Below are positions 45,961 to 57,601 of a DNA stretch of 64,000 bases, piece by piece. The notes under the pieces were generated by a model. That model ran no database searches and was not told the origin of the DNA. It saw only the letters and a list, made by a program, of their open reading frames with translations. This stretch comes from Ottelia alismoides (lineage: Eukaryota; Streptophyta; Magnoliopsida; Alismatales; Hydrocharitaceae), in assembly GCA_037367405.1 (NCBI GenBank), contig JAZKJV010000389.1, forward strand, positions 1,860,001 to 1,924,000, read 5' to 3'. Position 1 is the stretch's first letter; each line of letters opens with the position of its first letter. A program made the translations under genes and the position numbers.

Positions 45961-46031
45961 CCCATATACTTAGCATGTGTTATGTCCTCACAACAGAAGA
46001 AGTAAGAAAAAAGACATAGCTTGTGCTATGA
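45961..46031 (-). other. Hairpin/G-tract module, element B (long form, split by element C)
   Basis: On the minus strand TAGCA pairs with TGCTA and, inside it, TATGTC with GACATA (45981-45986 with 46013-46018). The G-tract is cut by element C: GGG remains at 45961-45963 and AGGGAG lies at 24184-24189. Confidence 0.65.
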
Positions 46032-46072
46032 GTAGGAGAGCTAAAATAACAAAAAGTATAGAAGTTTATCCA

Positions 46073-46107
46073 CCCCCAATACTTTGGCTCTGGTCAGCCT
46101 AAGTGTA
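46073..46107 (-). other. Hairpin/G-tract module, element B (middle)
   Basis: ATACTTTGGCT and AGCCTAAGTGT pair over nine positions with one wobble and one mismatch around a 6-nt loop (46079-46106). Five G on the minus strand follow (46073-46077). Confidence 0.8.
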
Positions 46108-46182
46108 GAAAAAGAGAAAAAAATGGGATGAACGAGGTCAAGAGGAGAAATGGATGAGTATATACACATGGAGGGCATCGAT

Positions 46183-46218
46183 CCCCCCTATACTTAGGCT
46201 CTGGTCAGCCAAAGTATA
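46183..46218 (-). other. Hairpin/G-tract module, element B (first)
   Basis: TATACTTAGGCT and AGCCAAAGTATA pair at 11 of 12 positions (46189-46200 with 46207-46218) around a 6-nt loop. Six G follow on the minus strand (46183-46188). It starts within 120 bp of the integrase end. Confidence 0.85.
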
Positions 46219-46329
46219 GGATATGAGTAAGTGTGAGAACCAATGTGATCTGGAGAATATACAGAGAAGGGAGAATGTACAAGAGTGAATGAATCTTCTA
46301 AGTTGCTGAATCTTGATGCTACATCTTCA

Positions 46330-46740
46330 TGATGAGTAGTATGATGTTCGGCTCTGTGCTCACTCTGCATGAAGTTGATGACCTCGACTGGGACTAACTG
46401 CTCTTCAGAATCTATAAAATACTTCAATAGTTGTCCATTCACCACATGGGATTATGCACCATATGTGAGATCAGCTATCTCTACATTTCCATTTCGGTGC
46501 ACTTTCTTAACAACGAAGTGACTCATCCACGTAGATTTGAGATTCCCATGGAATAACTTCAACCTGGCATTAAATAACCATACCTTTTGCCCAGGGATAA
46601 AATATTTGCATCTAATGTGTTGATCATGGCATCTGTTTACTTTATCCTTATAAATCAAAATGTTGTCATATGTCCTATTTTGAATTTCTACGAGCTCGTT
46701 CAAGTTCAAGTCTAAAGTTTCCCTAGGTGACAACTCCAAT
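46330..46740 (-). pseudogene. Element B integrase C-terminal domain relic
   Basis: The frame 46452-46739 (95 codons) contains the gypsy integrase C-terminal pattern: a Lys/Arg-His-Asp segment (VNRCHDQHIRCKYFIPGQKV), then WLFNARLKLFHGNLKSTW, then a small beta-barrel motif (HFVVKKVHRNGNVEIADL). The next frame (46194-46445) begins VNGQLLKYF, matching the family ending VNGQRLK-Y, so a stop or shift near 46446 splits the domain. No chromodomain is present, as usual for Athila. The domain binds DNA and host factors during integration. Confidence 0.88.
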
Positions 46741-47700
46741 TAATCTGCTTAATTGCCCATTCAGATTTGTGAATTAGCTATGCGGGGAAATGGCATGGCT
46801 TTCCATAGATCATTATGAATGGTGAAGTTCCTAATGGTATCTTGTAGGCTGTCCTATAGGCCCATATTGGTCCAAGAGTTGGGATCAGCTCTTCCAATTG
46901 AGACGAACCAACTTCTACAAAATACTCTTCATCTCTCTATTCGAAACCTCTACCATGCCATTAGATTGTGTGTGGTAAGGTATGTGCTCAAATCTATGAT
47001 CCTTAGCTAAATATCTCACATCTTGATTCACAATGTGGCTATCTCCATCAGATATAAAAACTTTTGGCACCCTAACCTAGCAATTATGTGGTCTCTCACA
47101 AACTTACAGACATTCTTGTTGTTTGCGGTTCGGGTTGGGATAGCCTCCACCCACCTAGACAAAAAGTCAACCGCCAAGAAGATGTACTCATGTCCTTGGC
47201 TATTGGGAAGGGGACCCATGAAATCAATGCCCCATGCATAAAAAACATCGCAAATAATCACTGGCTGCATGGGCATCTCATCTTTCTGTCCAACTGTCCC
47301 TCCCATTCTTTGACAAATCCTGCACAACCGTACAAAATCAATAGCATCTCGAAATAGGGTCGGCCAATACAATCCATGTTGAAGTACCTTGTGAGCTATT
47401 CTCTTCCTCGAATGGTGTCCTCCAGCCTCAAGTAAATGACAATATGTGAGGACACTATGGTACTCCTCCTGAGGAATACACCTTCTCCAAACACAATCCG
47501 ACCCTTCGAAGAAAAGAAAATAATCGTCCCAGTGGTATCTCCTCAAATCTAACTTCAGTCGGTCAATGCTGCTCCTAGTCCAACCATGGGGAACCTGCTT
47601 AGAGACAAGATAGTTCACCATGTTGGCATACCACGAGAGTGAGTCAATAACACAAATTGACTCATCTGGGAAGGTCTCTCTTATCCGCTCATAATTAGCA
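46741..47700 (-). pseudogene. Element B integrase zinc-binding and catalytic core relic
   Basis: Within the 306-codon frame 47028-47948, the part after about residue 160 is integrase. An HHCC zinc-binding segment is visible ([11 protein letters not shown], then [12 protein letters not shown], then CRICQRMGG). The first catalytic Asp lies in [11 protein letters not shown] near 47230, followed by [13 protein letters not shown]. The second catalytic Asp (SDGDS) is present near 47050 but in another frame, so a small indel near 47060-47100 broke the gene. Further downstream a GMVEVSNRE-type motif near 46930 keeps the catalytic Glu region. Integrase inserts the DNA copy into the genome. This copy cannot be functional. 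Confidence 0.9.
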
Positions 47701-48110
47701 GAATCCTTAAGTTCAATCCACGAAATATGATCAACCACAACATTCTTCACTCCAGGTTTATCTTTTATCTCCAAATCAAACTCATGGAGGAGCAAAATCC
47801 ACCTAAGAAGATGTGCCTTAGCTTCCTTCTTTTCCATTAAGTACCGAATAACTGTGTGATCAGTGTAGATTGTCACCTTAGAGCCCAAAATATACGACCT
47901 GAACTTCTCGAGGGCCCATACTACAATGAGCATTTCCTTTTGAGACACAGTGTAATTCTTCTGTGTAGGGTCTAATACTTTGCACGCATAGTGGATTGCA
48001 AACGGGATACCCTCTCATTGTTGTCCAAACACAACTCCTATAGCGAAATCTGAAGCGTTACTCATGATCTCAAATGGGAGACACTAGTCAGGAACTTGTA
48101 GGATAGGCGA
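47701..48110 (-). pseudogene. Element B RNase H domain relic
   Basis: Upstream of the first Met at 47948 the frame continues with SDFAIGVVFGQQ and an in-frame stop. Then come [20 protein letters not shown] and [41 protein letters not shown], and [14 protein letters not shown]. These are the RNase H motifs in order with the acidic residues Asp (SDFA), Glu (KEM), Asp (YTDH) and Asp (VDH). RNase H removes the RNA strand during reverse transcription. It lies between RT and integrase as in all Ty3/gypsy elements. The [17 protein letters not shown] stretch is typical of Athila. Confidence 0.92.
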
Positions 48111-49160
48111 TGGATAAATCTTCCTCTTCAAGAGCTCAAAGGCCTCCAGACACCTGTGATCTACAATGAACTCTTTGTCATTCCCCAACAACTCAGTCAA
48201 TGGCCAGGTAATCTTCGAAAAATTCTGAATAAATCTCATATAGAATCCAACATGGCCTATAAAAAGACCACACTGAATTGATGTTGGTAGGTAAATCGAG
48301 TTTCTTATTCACCTCCACCTTGGCTTGGTCAACCTCCATTCCCCTTTTGGAGATGACATGCCCCAACATGATACCCTCCATCACCATAAAGTGACTCTTC
48401 TCCCACGAGAGTACCGGATTGGCCTCTCTACACCTCTTGAGGACTCAGTCCAAGTATGCTAAACATGTATCAAAGGAATCACCATGAACCGAGAAGCCGT
48501 CAATGAATTCTTCCAGGAAATCTCCCACCGTCTTGGTAAATAAGACGATCATGCACCGCTGAAATGTGCTGGGGGCATTGCAAAGCACGAATGGCATGCA
48601 CCTGAATGCGTAAATGACGAATGGACATGTGAATGTGGTCTTTTACTAGTACTTAGGGGCTATAGCTACCTGGATGTATCCCGAGTACTCATCAAGAAAA
48701 TAGAAGAACTCTTTCCCTGGGAGTCTCTCAAAATTTGATCAATAAATGCCAAGGAAAAGTGGTCTTTCTTGCTCGCGACATTTAGGCGCCTCTAGTCAAC
48801 ATAGATAGACCATGACGTGGTTACTCATGTCGCGATCTCTACCCTCTCCTTGTTGGTGTCCATCTGAATTCCTAATTTCTTTGGGACAACATGAAGTGGG
48901 GCCACCCACTTGAAGTAAGAAATAGGGTATATAATCCCTACTTTGCACCTTTTTCTCAATCTCATTCTTCTCTACTTCCCGTAGATTGGGATTAAGTCTC
49001 CTCTAGAACTCAGGGGAAGGTCTTACTATATCCTTAGTAAAAATGTGGTGCTAGTAGAGAGCGGGGTCGATCCCCACGAGATCTGACATTGTCTAGCCTA
49101 TTGCTTTGTTGTTCTTAACTAAGACCTCTAACAGCCTATACTCATGTTCTAAAGTCAAGT
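48111..49160 (-). pseudogene. Element B reverse transcriptase relic
   Basis: Recognisable pieces on the minus strand include VIYAFRCMPFVLCNAPSTFQ near 48590 (family AFRRMPFGLCNAPATFQ), a catalytic motif FIDGFSVHGDS near 48500, and LSWEKSHFMVMEGIMLGHVIS near 48390. The catalytic YxDD/FxDD motif reads FIDG (codons at 48496-48507), so the second catalytic Asp is replaced by Gly. Several stops and shifts interrupt the rest; the longest open piece is 48193-48387. RT copies the element RNA into DNA. This is the only RT that I can find in the whole window. Confidence 0.9.
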
Positions 49161-49230
49161 CAGAGCCAATGATAACATTATATCTCTCTTTGGGTCCCAC
49201 AAGAAAGACGTACAAGAGTGTAGTAGGTAG

Positions 49231-49614
49231 TTATTTCAATTCTGGCAATGTGGTATCATCAAGAAAATCTAGTTGAGATGAATCTGAATCTGGTTCCGTG
49301 CTGCATGAAGGTGGGATCGAGTGTGTAGTGCTCGCCACCAACTCAGAAGTGTCTAGAGTCGGATTGCCAAAGAAACACCATAAATAGGCTAAAGCCAAGT
49401 CTGACTCATCATCCATCTCCCATGACCTTTCTAAAGGGGATGGAATTGACAGATCCAAATGGAACTCTATGTCATCACGAGAATAGGTAGATGCATCCCT
49501 AACGAGATCAGGCAACACCTGGTAAACTACGTCATATAATATGTCCTTTCTAGATGAAAGGGTCCCGCTCTGTCTTGAAGGAACCTGTCTCCAAATCCCA
49601 ACATTGCTCATCAT
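49231..49614 (-). pseudogene. Element B protease-RT linker (127 codons open)
   Basis: This is an open frame with acidic, Ser/Asp/Leu-rich composition (MDDESDLALAYLW, SCSTEPDSDSSQLDFLDDTTLPELK). The ending TLPELK resembles the LP-LK-LP motif that precedes RT in many Athila/Tat elements (there required just before the RT fold). It lies between protease and RT, with no known enzymatic role. Confidence 0.6.
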
Positions 49615-49719
49615 TCTACAATCTGTCTCTGAAGATGATTACTCTATGCTACTCTATGAATCGGTTCACTGATGCTTAGTTTGCTTCATCTCAAGGTTTA
49701 CTTCTCATCCTGAAGAACG

Positions 49720-50160
49720 TAACTTCATCATTCCTATACAATAATTGAAAGTTGAACCTGCGATCCCGAGGAAGGGTCACTCGAGAATGATCTAAGATTC
49801 TCTCCAATGATTGGTGGTCTCCATGTCTAATACTATGAAGTCAGCCTGATAGTTCTGCCCCTTAATCGAGATAACGACATTCTTCACTTCTCCCTTAGAT
49901 CTCTTCACTGAACAATCTCGAATTGGAGTAAATCTCTGGATTTGCGAAGTGGTCCCAACTCCAATTTCTGATATAATGCTAAGGGAAGTAAGTTGATTGA
50001 AGAACCGTTATCCAAGATTGTGCATGCAAACACGATGTCATCAACACGACTCTCCACGTAGTAAGCACCCATGTCTCACGTTTTCCTTGGCAATGTCTGA
50101 TTCTTGAGGCAATATGTTGTGGCTACTGACAAGATGTGTTTCTTCATATTTGGTTCTCTT
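49720..50160 (-). pseudogene. Element B retropepsin-like aspartic protease relic
   Basis: No long open frame remains. Minus-strand pieces read DCSVKRSKGEVKNVVISIKG (family ADRSIKxPRGIVEDVLVKV), then YQADFIVLDMET (family FPADFVVLDME), then IILE and PFLGIAGS (family LILGRPFLATA). The upstream half is more damaged. Position between Gag and the RT linker supports the call. Confidence 0.75.
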
Positions 50161-50194
50161 TCTTCCTGCTATACCTAGTAGGTGTGTATCTCAC

Positions 50195-51750
50195 CTAAAG
50201 GTATTTCTGGAATGCAGTATGGTTAGCCACATACTCATCAATTGAAACCTTTACAGTGATATTTTCCTTACAAAACCATGCCATATTGGGGTCATATTTA
50301 TGAATCTTTTTTATGCGATTTATTGTCGTAGGAGCATGGGGGAAATGGAGTGAAGCTAGGAAACAAAGATGAAGAATCTGAATCATGAACTGAAAGATGG
50401 TTCTTTGCATTAATGGAAACAAAGTTCTTCATACATGAATCTTTTTGATGCAACATGGGATCGAAATCAAAACTATCTAATATAGGTTGTGGAATAGAAG
50501 TTGAAGTGGTATCCACCACAATCGGAGGTGCAACGTCCTCCATAGAATCAGAAGTATATCCATGCTGCTAATGCTGCATACGTGCTTTTCATTCTCTTCT
50601 CAGATTTTTGAGTAGATATCCTAAAATGGTTTTGATGGGGCTCTAGAATATGCTGCCTCTCCTCCTCATCCTCTAAAGACTCCTCAGATTGAGCTCTAGA
50701 GATGCCCCTCCTCGTATCCCTCGCCCGGTCAGGTACCATCATGGTCTTTCCACTCCTTAGTGACATGTGATTAGCCTCGTCACATGAAAGAATATCATGT
50801 TCAGATCTAGAAGATGATGAATAGTATACCTGACAAAATGCTACTGAGAACTAGATCGTTTCAAGCTATTGAGGTTAGCCTGAATTGGGCTGGGATCGAG
50901 GTAGATGGTGCAGTCTGCTCGTCTCACCATCTGGACAGGCGGTTGACATCCACCCGTAAGTTGTGAATTTCGTTCCTGATGGAACGGAGCTTGTCGAGTA
51001 TATACTTTTGCATGTGCATGGGACCAAACGAAGAAGGAAGTGGATAATACTAGGAAGAAGTATGGGAAGATTGGACCTGCTCGCAAGGGTAATGCCTCTA
51101 CTGTTGTTGGTGTTGGGGTGTCTGTTGAAATTGTGGGCCCTTCTGGTCCGCCTTGTAATGGCCTTGTTGGCCATATTGTTGGTACTGTTGTCGCTGTTGC
51201 TAGGGTTGTTGGAATCTAAGGCTCTATTGTGAAGGAGGTGGTGTGGAGGTGAATGTGGTGTTGTGAAAGGTCGGGGAACGTTGGAGGATCTCTCAGTCCC
51301 CCGTACTTCCCTACCTGGACGGGTCCTAAGTATATCATACTCCATTCACCTCCCAAACCGATGGAGGCTCTTCCTAAACTGTCTTTGCTAATGGAGGGGG
51401 CTCCTGGAAAGAGTGGGTGTAGGACTGGTCATGCTCCCACGACTGAGGTTGCCCTGACACCAACTACTCCAAAACATGGTGAACTCGGTACACTAGAGCA
51501 GTGGGTGCAGTCATGGCAGGTATCTTTATCATAGATACCTTCTCAGTCAACTCCTCCATTTCTTTTGGAATTTTGGAGATGCTCCGGTCTAACTCATCAA
51601 TCCTCCTATCAATACTCTCGACTACTATAAGCTTGTCTGCAAGGAGTCCCATGCTAGGGATTACGTCCTGAGAGAGATCGAGTATATCTGATTTTCCCCA
51701 TCTAGATGAGAGTGAACTGGGAGATGATGTATAGGCCCTACTGGTCATCT
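50195..51750 (-). pseudogene. Element B Gag C-terminal/spacer region
   Basis: This is a broken region with several open pieces. 51464-51748 (94 codons) has a likely coiled coil (ESIDRRIDELDRSISKIPKE then MEELTEKV). Around 51070-51200 one frame encodes a Gln-rich tract, from many CAA/CAG codons on the minus strand. 50548-50766 begins MSLRSGKTM, matching the LRSGK motif found at the Gag-protease junction of Athila/Tat polyproteins. 50298-50543 is Asp/Ser-rich. No CCHC zinc knuckle is visible. It joins the Gag core upstream with the protease downstream. Confidence 0.7.
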
Positions 51751-51789
51751 GTGATCTGCTGGTTTTAGCTATCTTCTCAAATACCTTCT

Positions 51790-52480
51790 AGACGGTATCC
51801 GATCCTCATGATGTATTGCTGCATCCACAAGTAGCGCTCACTAAATCATGCATCTTAGGGTTGCGATCAGTAAAGAACATTTGGACCAAGACATTATCAT
51901 CTAGTCCATGGCAGGGACACTTCTACAGGATGTCCTTGAACCTTTCCCAAGCATCAGAGAAGGCTTCATGTGGTAATTGGGAAAAGCTCATAATGCGCGT
52001 CCTCATCATGTTAGTCTTACTAAAGGGGTAGAGCTTCCTCAGAAAACGGTCCTTGAACTGGGCATAGGTGTTGATTGTAACTCCCAAGTTCTTTACTTAG
52101 TAGTCGGCTTTGCCACTCAAGGCAAATGGAAGGGCTGTGAGCCTAATATAATCATGTCTAACATTAGGATGTCTAAGGTTATCGCATACGATCTTGAAGT
52201 CTCTTAGGAATGCATATGGCTCCTCGGAAGCATTCCCATCAAAGTGTGGCAACAGGTTCAGAAATTGCAGCTTCAACTCAAAATCAATCGTGGGTTTGGG
52301 CAGACTCAAATAGTTCTGAATTCTGTATTGTCCGGGGTTGTACGCCACATCCACTAGTGGTTCCACCCCAACATTAAGGTATCCTAACTGAGCTCTGAGT
52401 AGTGCTTATTGCTACTCAGATGCATCTAATCTGGCCAGTACCATTCTCGTTGGGTCTTCGGGGTGTTCTTCTTTCCCTTC
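51790..52480 (-). pseudogene. Element B Gag capsid-like core relic
   Basis: The frame 52097-52366 carries LLPHFDGNASEEPYAFLRDF, then VCDNLRHPNVRHDYIRLTALPFALSGKA, matching the Gag core (LP-F-G-A-EDP--HL--F, then a short loop, then AFPFSL-GxA-WL). In a neighbouring frame further along come QFKDRFLRKLYPFSK, then SFSQLPHEAFSDAWERFKD, then a C-terminal CPCHGLDDNVLVQMF. These are the core's second half (FL-KFFP, E-L-E-WERF--LL--CPHHG). At least one shift near 52095 and one stop break it. This is the structural protein of the virus-like particle. Confidence 0.9.
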
Positions 52481-54205
52481 CTTCTTTTTGGAGGCATTTT
52501 ACTTGAATCTTCTTTTGGGCCTAAATCAACATTATAGTCTAGATTAGAAGAGGATTTACGAATGAAGATATTTTCATCAAGGCAAAGGTCTTCCTCGGTG
52601 AGGTGGAAGGAGAGAAAGGGAATGGTTTCAGAGTAACCATCCCGAGAGTGAGTGATCTTGGGCTCAAGAGGGTCATGAGTCCAAGTTGGTCCAACTTGCG
52701 TGGAGCTTTGAAGACATACTTTTTGGAGGGTTCAACGAGAGATTCGCAAAGTCCGAATAAATATCCTCTCAATTAGTCATCTTCGATGTCAACAAAATCG
52801 ATTAGAAAAAGATATTCAATGAGACACTAGTTCTACGGTGCACGTAATTATGCAGAGTAAACTCACACAATACAAACGCAATTCAAACCCTTAAATTCAT
52901 AAACTCAAGACGTGATGGTCGTAAAGGTTCGATGCAATTATCTGATGAGTTTTATTTGGTGATAAAGGCACGTCTTGAAAGATTACCGAGCTGTTGGGTG
53001 CATGTACTTCCCTACAGACTGTCCCGATTCTTACGAAACCCATATTCAATCAATATAGGAGTAAGTGTGTACCGCATAGATACGACTACCCATTTCTTGA
53101 GGACTAAGCCTTATAAGGTGTCCTCTAAACCTCGCACACTGCTAAGGAAGTCCAAACTGTTTAATGGCTACCCATAGATCTTCATTGAAAAGTGGCTAAT
53201 CGTTTTGAACCAGTAGTCTATATTAAAATCATGGCTTTGGCTCTATCCTAGTGTCATCTCTTTGTCACTTGCAAGTAAATCATACAATGAGGGCTTTATG
53301 CACCCGTAAAATAAGGTTCTTTTTATTCCAATCTTTTAATTGATCTGCTCAATTCAGTCGCAATTTTAGAGTTAGGTTGTCACCTTAATTTAATCTGAAC
53401 ACACAAACACGTCTACCATTCAGTCCCAATTTCCTTTTGAATCTTAAGTTGTAAAACAAGGGAGGAATCGGAAATCAGAATGCAAATGTAAAATAATGGT
53501 GCATGCTCAGAAGAAGGTATACTTACAGTGACTTCCAGCACTCGCCATGCATTACACAAAACTGAATTTGTAAATTTACACTAAATGCATGCAAATCAAG
53601 AAAACCGCACCTAAACAAGATACTATTAGTGGGGAAGAATTGAATTAATTTGAGCTAAGTACTTCATGTCTATGTGTGTCTCATTATGATTCTTATCAGA
53701 TGTGTGAATCTTCTATGATATGTGTCGCCTAAATTATGACGGGCACAAACAAATTTGATTTTACACTACCATGTGACTAACCTTAATTTAACCACTCAAG
53801 TCGAGCCCCACCCTCACCGGAGAGTGAAACAGGGCTCGACAAACCACAAAATAATGTCCAAGTCTCTTTTAACACGCACGGGCTCTCAAATAAGAGCCGT
53901 TGTAAATGAGCAAATTACCAAAATTATACAACATAATAATTACAAAAATTTACAAAAATAAAAATGCTCTCAAAAATAATTTAATTTCCTTGATCTTCAG
54001 CAGTTGGCGCGTGTCACGTCCGTCGACCTCCGATGCTCTCCAAGTTCACTAGACCCTCGCAAGGAAAATAAAATTTATATTATAGATATCAACAATGAAA
54101 TATATACAAAAAATGGAATAATTACAAGAAGGCTCGGGGGTCAGACTATCCGAGTGAGAGAAAATCTAAGTCACAATTTCTAAATTAATCCCTAAGCCGT
54201 TTGAC
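52481..54205 (-). mobile_element. Element B Gag N-terminal side and 5' leader
   Basis: 52539-52772 is an open frame of 77 codons before the Gag core, rich in Leu, Ser and Pro, possibly the Gag N-terminus. From about 52780 to 54205 there is no supported gene. The leader contains the conserved hairpin at 53795-53840. The plus-strand frames 52932-53177 and 53755-53961 are antisense and unsupported. Confidence 0.55.
53795..53840 (-). ncRNA. Conserved leader hairpin, element B
   Basis: GTCGAGCCC (53800-53808) and GGGCTCGAC (53832-53840) form a perfect 9-bp stem. The loop contains TCAC/GTGA (53814-53817 with 53824-53827). On the minus strand the structure is followed by CTTGAGTGG. It lies about 370 nt from the primer-binding site and is almost identical to element D at 35179-35227. 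Confidence 0.68.
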
Positions 54206-54223
54206 TCCCCGATAACGACACAA
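54206..54223 (-). other. Element B primer-binding site, tRNA-Asp type (decayed)
   Basis: The minus strand reads TTGTGTCGTTATCGGGGA, 13 of 18 matches to the complement of the tRNA-Asp 3' end. It lies two bases from the LTR with the same GA spacer as in C and D. Four of the five changes are C-to-T or G-to-A. Confidence 0.8.
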
Positions 54224-54225
54224 TC

Positions 54226-56827
54226 TGATAGGTCGCTAAATACGTGATATAATTTGTACTCATTGTAATACGGATACCTAGCGAATCGTGCATAACTGAA
54301 TCGAATGTCTCTGCAAAGAGGACTCGACTTAAATTTATATCCCGGGCAAGTCTGGGGTCAAACACAGGGTGGCAAAGGAAGAACTTTGGGTCAATTAGGA
54401 AAACTTAGCTCTAGGTTTCCAATATAGATTTTTTTGTATTTTTATGCAAAAATAAAATGTGAATGCAAAATGCGGGTGAATTAAGTTATTAAGAAAATAC
54501 AAAACTGAGTGAAATTTATTTTAATGTGAAATTAATCTACTTTAGCCAAATTATTTTTTTTTCTAGAAACCTAATCTAGTGATGAATGTAGAACACTTTT
54601 TTAAAAAATTTTAAGGGTTAAATGCAACAATGAAAAATATACACCTTTTATGGATTTTTACGTAATTTTTCACACAAACAGAATGTAAAAATTACGAAAA
54701 TTCTACTGAAACATAAACATGATGAAATGAGATTACAATATTTTTTAAATTTTTCTAGAATATATGATTTTTTATGAATTTATTAATAAAAATAGAGTGA
54801 TAGTGAGTAATTAATTCCTAATAAATCAACAATGTCAATTCATCCCGAGAGCAAATTATCTATCCAAGGTATTATAATATGCAATCCAAGAGAGTTGGAA
54901 TTTCACAAAAATAATTTGTATGGATTTAATTAAAAATCATTTACTAAAATCATTCTAAAATCTTTTAAAGGCACATAAAAACTCCATTTTAAATGAAATT
55001 TGGTTAGTAATTAAAACATATTTTAAGACATCATTTCTGATTTTAGACGAATATTTGGAGCAATCGTGAGTTAAATATGAATTTAAGACCAAAGATTTGG
55101 TAAAATATGTAATTTTTTACTAAAACAATTTTAATTAATTACCCAAAGATCACAAAAATCCAAATAAACATCCAGATGATAGACAATTAGTTGCTCAACA
55201 TCATGATATTTTTTATTAAGACAAATGATGCAAAAACGATTTCCAAATTAATATGCAAACATAAGGGTATCTGTGCAATACAGAAATGAAATTAAGCATC
55301 ATAAAACATGCACATGGACTAGTTTATAATTGCAAAAGCTTAACAAAAATAAAATACAACTTTTCAATAAAAATAAAAAAAGAGGGACCTTCTTCTTACA
55401 TGTGATAGGGCTCGATGAAGGTATGATGGGGAAGAGGACGACCGTGGCTGAGAAGGAAGGCCACACGAGGAGTAGCAGGGACAGCGTGCATTTAGGGGGC
55501 AGAAGCTGGTGGGCAGAAGCCAGCAACGCTGCTGGAGGAGGGGCATGATATGATATGAAGATGATGGAATAGAACAAATGAAGGTGTAGTGGTGGTGATG
55601 TGATGTGGTAAAAAAATTGTAAAAATAAAAATGATGCCGAATGATAAAAAGTGGCCTTACTTACAATGAAAGCGGACGCCTATGGTATGCTCATGAGAAG
55701 CACGGTCCTCGCTCGAATCGTCGGTGAGTGATGAGCTCGAGCAGCGCATGGAGGCGGCTACGATGCAGGATGGAATGCCAACAGATCTCACCGGAGAGGA
55801 TGTCGGTCGTCGCTCTAATTTGTCGCTCGCTGTCACCGAGACGGGTGGTCAGAGGTCTCGATTCTCTCTTGCATAAAGGTGGATCAAAGGCAAAAATGAG
55901 GAGAATAAGATGTATAAAAATAGAAGAAAAATGGAGATTAGAAAATATGGTGGGATGGTGGAGTTGAATGGGAGGTTAGATGAAGAATATGGAGTTGAAT
56001 GGGAGTTGGTGGTAGAATTAGAAGAATATGAAAATTAGTGTAGGTATGAAAATTAAATAAAAAAATAAAGTAGGCTACTAAAATAAAATAAAAAGAAAAA
56101 GAAAAGAGAGTGGAGAATTTACAAGATAAGACAAACAATATGTATATTTTTTACTTTTCTAATTTTATTTTTTTGTTTTTTTAATAAAAGATATATAAAA
56201 CATAATATAAAATAGTAGAAATAAAATAAAATAGAGGAATGATTTTTTGGATTTTATGTAACTAAGAAAAGTAAATAAAAATGAGAAAAGAAAAATATGT
56301 ACAATATATAAATGTACACCGAGGTTCCAAAACCCAAATTTTGCAAACGAGCTGTGATTTTAATGAAACCACTTTCATTGGATAGATAATTTTCTAACTT
56401 AAACTTTAAAAGTGAGTTTGGTAAATATGGAGTTCAAACGGTGCAGGAATTTGGCTGAGAATTAAGACTTTACAATTTTTTCTCTTTAGGATCTTGGAGT
56501 ATTTATTTGGGGTGAAATTTATTTTATATTTTTTTATTTTTCTATACAATTTTATAAAAAAGTTAGAGAAAGAATTACCAAAAAAGGAGTTGAAATGAAA
56601 TTATTAAAAATACATGCTGCTTTGGGCTATTTATAGGTGACAAGCTCCTTTATTTTGTAGCTTTTTTATTATTAATTTATTTTGTACAATATAATATACA
56701 ACAAATAGTGTATTTTATTTACAAGAGTCTTTTATTAATTTATTGATTTTATGGACATTTATTTTAGATTTTACTCAGGGATTTTGCTAAGATCAATATA
56801 TTGAGATGATGAATCGTGGATTCATCA
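54226..56827 (-). repeat. Element B 5' LTR (2.6 kb)
   Basis: The left edge is TGATAGGTCGC and the right edge is the palindrome TGATGAATC-GTG-GATTCATCA (56807-56827). It aligns with 19727-22642, with a deletion of about 300 bp in the GC-rich part (near 55430-55560). The following bases AGGAG pair with AGGTG at 19722. Confidence 0.9.
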
Positions 56828-57583
56828 AGGAGGAAAATCATAGAATGCAACGCGGAAACAAGATGTATGAAAAGATAGTAGTCATACCTAGCTCCAATAC
56901 TCTACATGCAAGTCACATGTGCAGAATTTTAAAATTAACTCTAATGCATGCAAAAAGCGATAATGCTGTATATCCAAAAAGATAGTGCTAGTGTAAGAAT
57001 TGATGGACATTCAAAAACCGTATGATTTTTACAACTAAGTGTAGATTAGGGTAGTAGGTTCTATATTAGTCATCTAATCAATCAATCATGCACCCCTAGG
57101 CTCCACAAAATCATGGGAAACAAACAAAATGATCATGAAAAATGAGGGTCCACCATCATTAGCTAGCGAAACAAACGCTTGAAGAGAAGAGTCTATAGTC
57201 CGTATACAAGTCAGGATGTCTTTATGGTACCCCTTCTACAAAGTAAAAATGGTCATGTTCCCCTTCCTATCTCACTAAGAAATCAGAAGATTGGGCAAAT
57301 GCCTTAAACCATCTCAAAAAGAAAATGGAAAAATGTAAAAAATCGGATGACTCGCACTGCTCCGCTACAACTGACTCTAATGAAGAAGATGATCTCTACA
57401 CTCTCAAATGACTTGACTTCCGAAGAAGTTTGCAGATCTTGCAGGTCCTACACCACTTGTCAGCACATAAAAATCATAAAGAAAACTAAAAATCGAAAAG
57501 AAAATCGATAAAAAAGATAAACCGATCAAAACAACAAGAAGGAAAATAACAAAAAAATTTAAATCCTAAGTGTAGCTAATGTC
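56828..57583 (-). mobile_element. Element A 5' leader
   Basis: This is the non-coding leader of element A, resumed after element B. The first 150 bases resemble the leader of B at 53460-53610 (GGAGGAA, GAATGCAA, CATGC, AATTTACACTAAATGCATGC-like block). No supported reading frame is present. Confidence 0.65.
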
Positions 57584-57601
57584 TCTCCGAGAACAATGCC
57601 A
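57584..57601 (-). other. Element A primer-binding site, tRNA-Asp type (decayed)
   Basis: The minus strand reads TGGCATTGTTCTCGGAGA, 12 of 18 matches to the complement of the tRNA-Asp 3' end, three bases from the LTR. Confidence 0.65.

Larger units (their letters stand above)
19727..56827 (-). mobile_element. Element B: Athila-like LTR retrotransposon with gag-pol relics, nested in A
   Basis: This is a minus-strand element. Its 5' LTR is at 54226-56827, primer-binding site at 54206-54223, and leader at about 52780-54205. Gag, protease, RT, RNase H and integrase follow between 52480 and 46300, then hairpin modules at 45961-46218. Element C (24190-45960) interrupts one of these modules. After it come the 3' internal region (22656-24189), polypurine tract and 3' LTR (19727-22642). 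Without insertions it is about 15.3 kb. Flanks AGGTG and AGGAG agree at 4 of 5 positions, as expected for an old 5-bp duplication. It is the only element here with a recognisable complete pol order (PR-RT-RH-INT). Confidence 0.88.
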
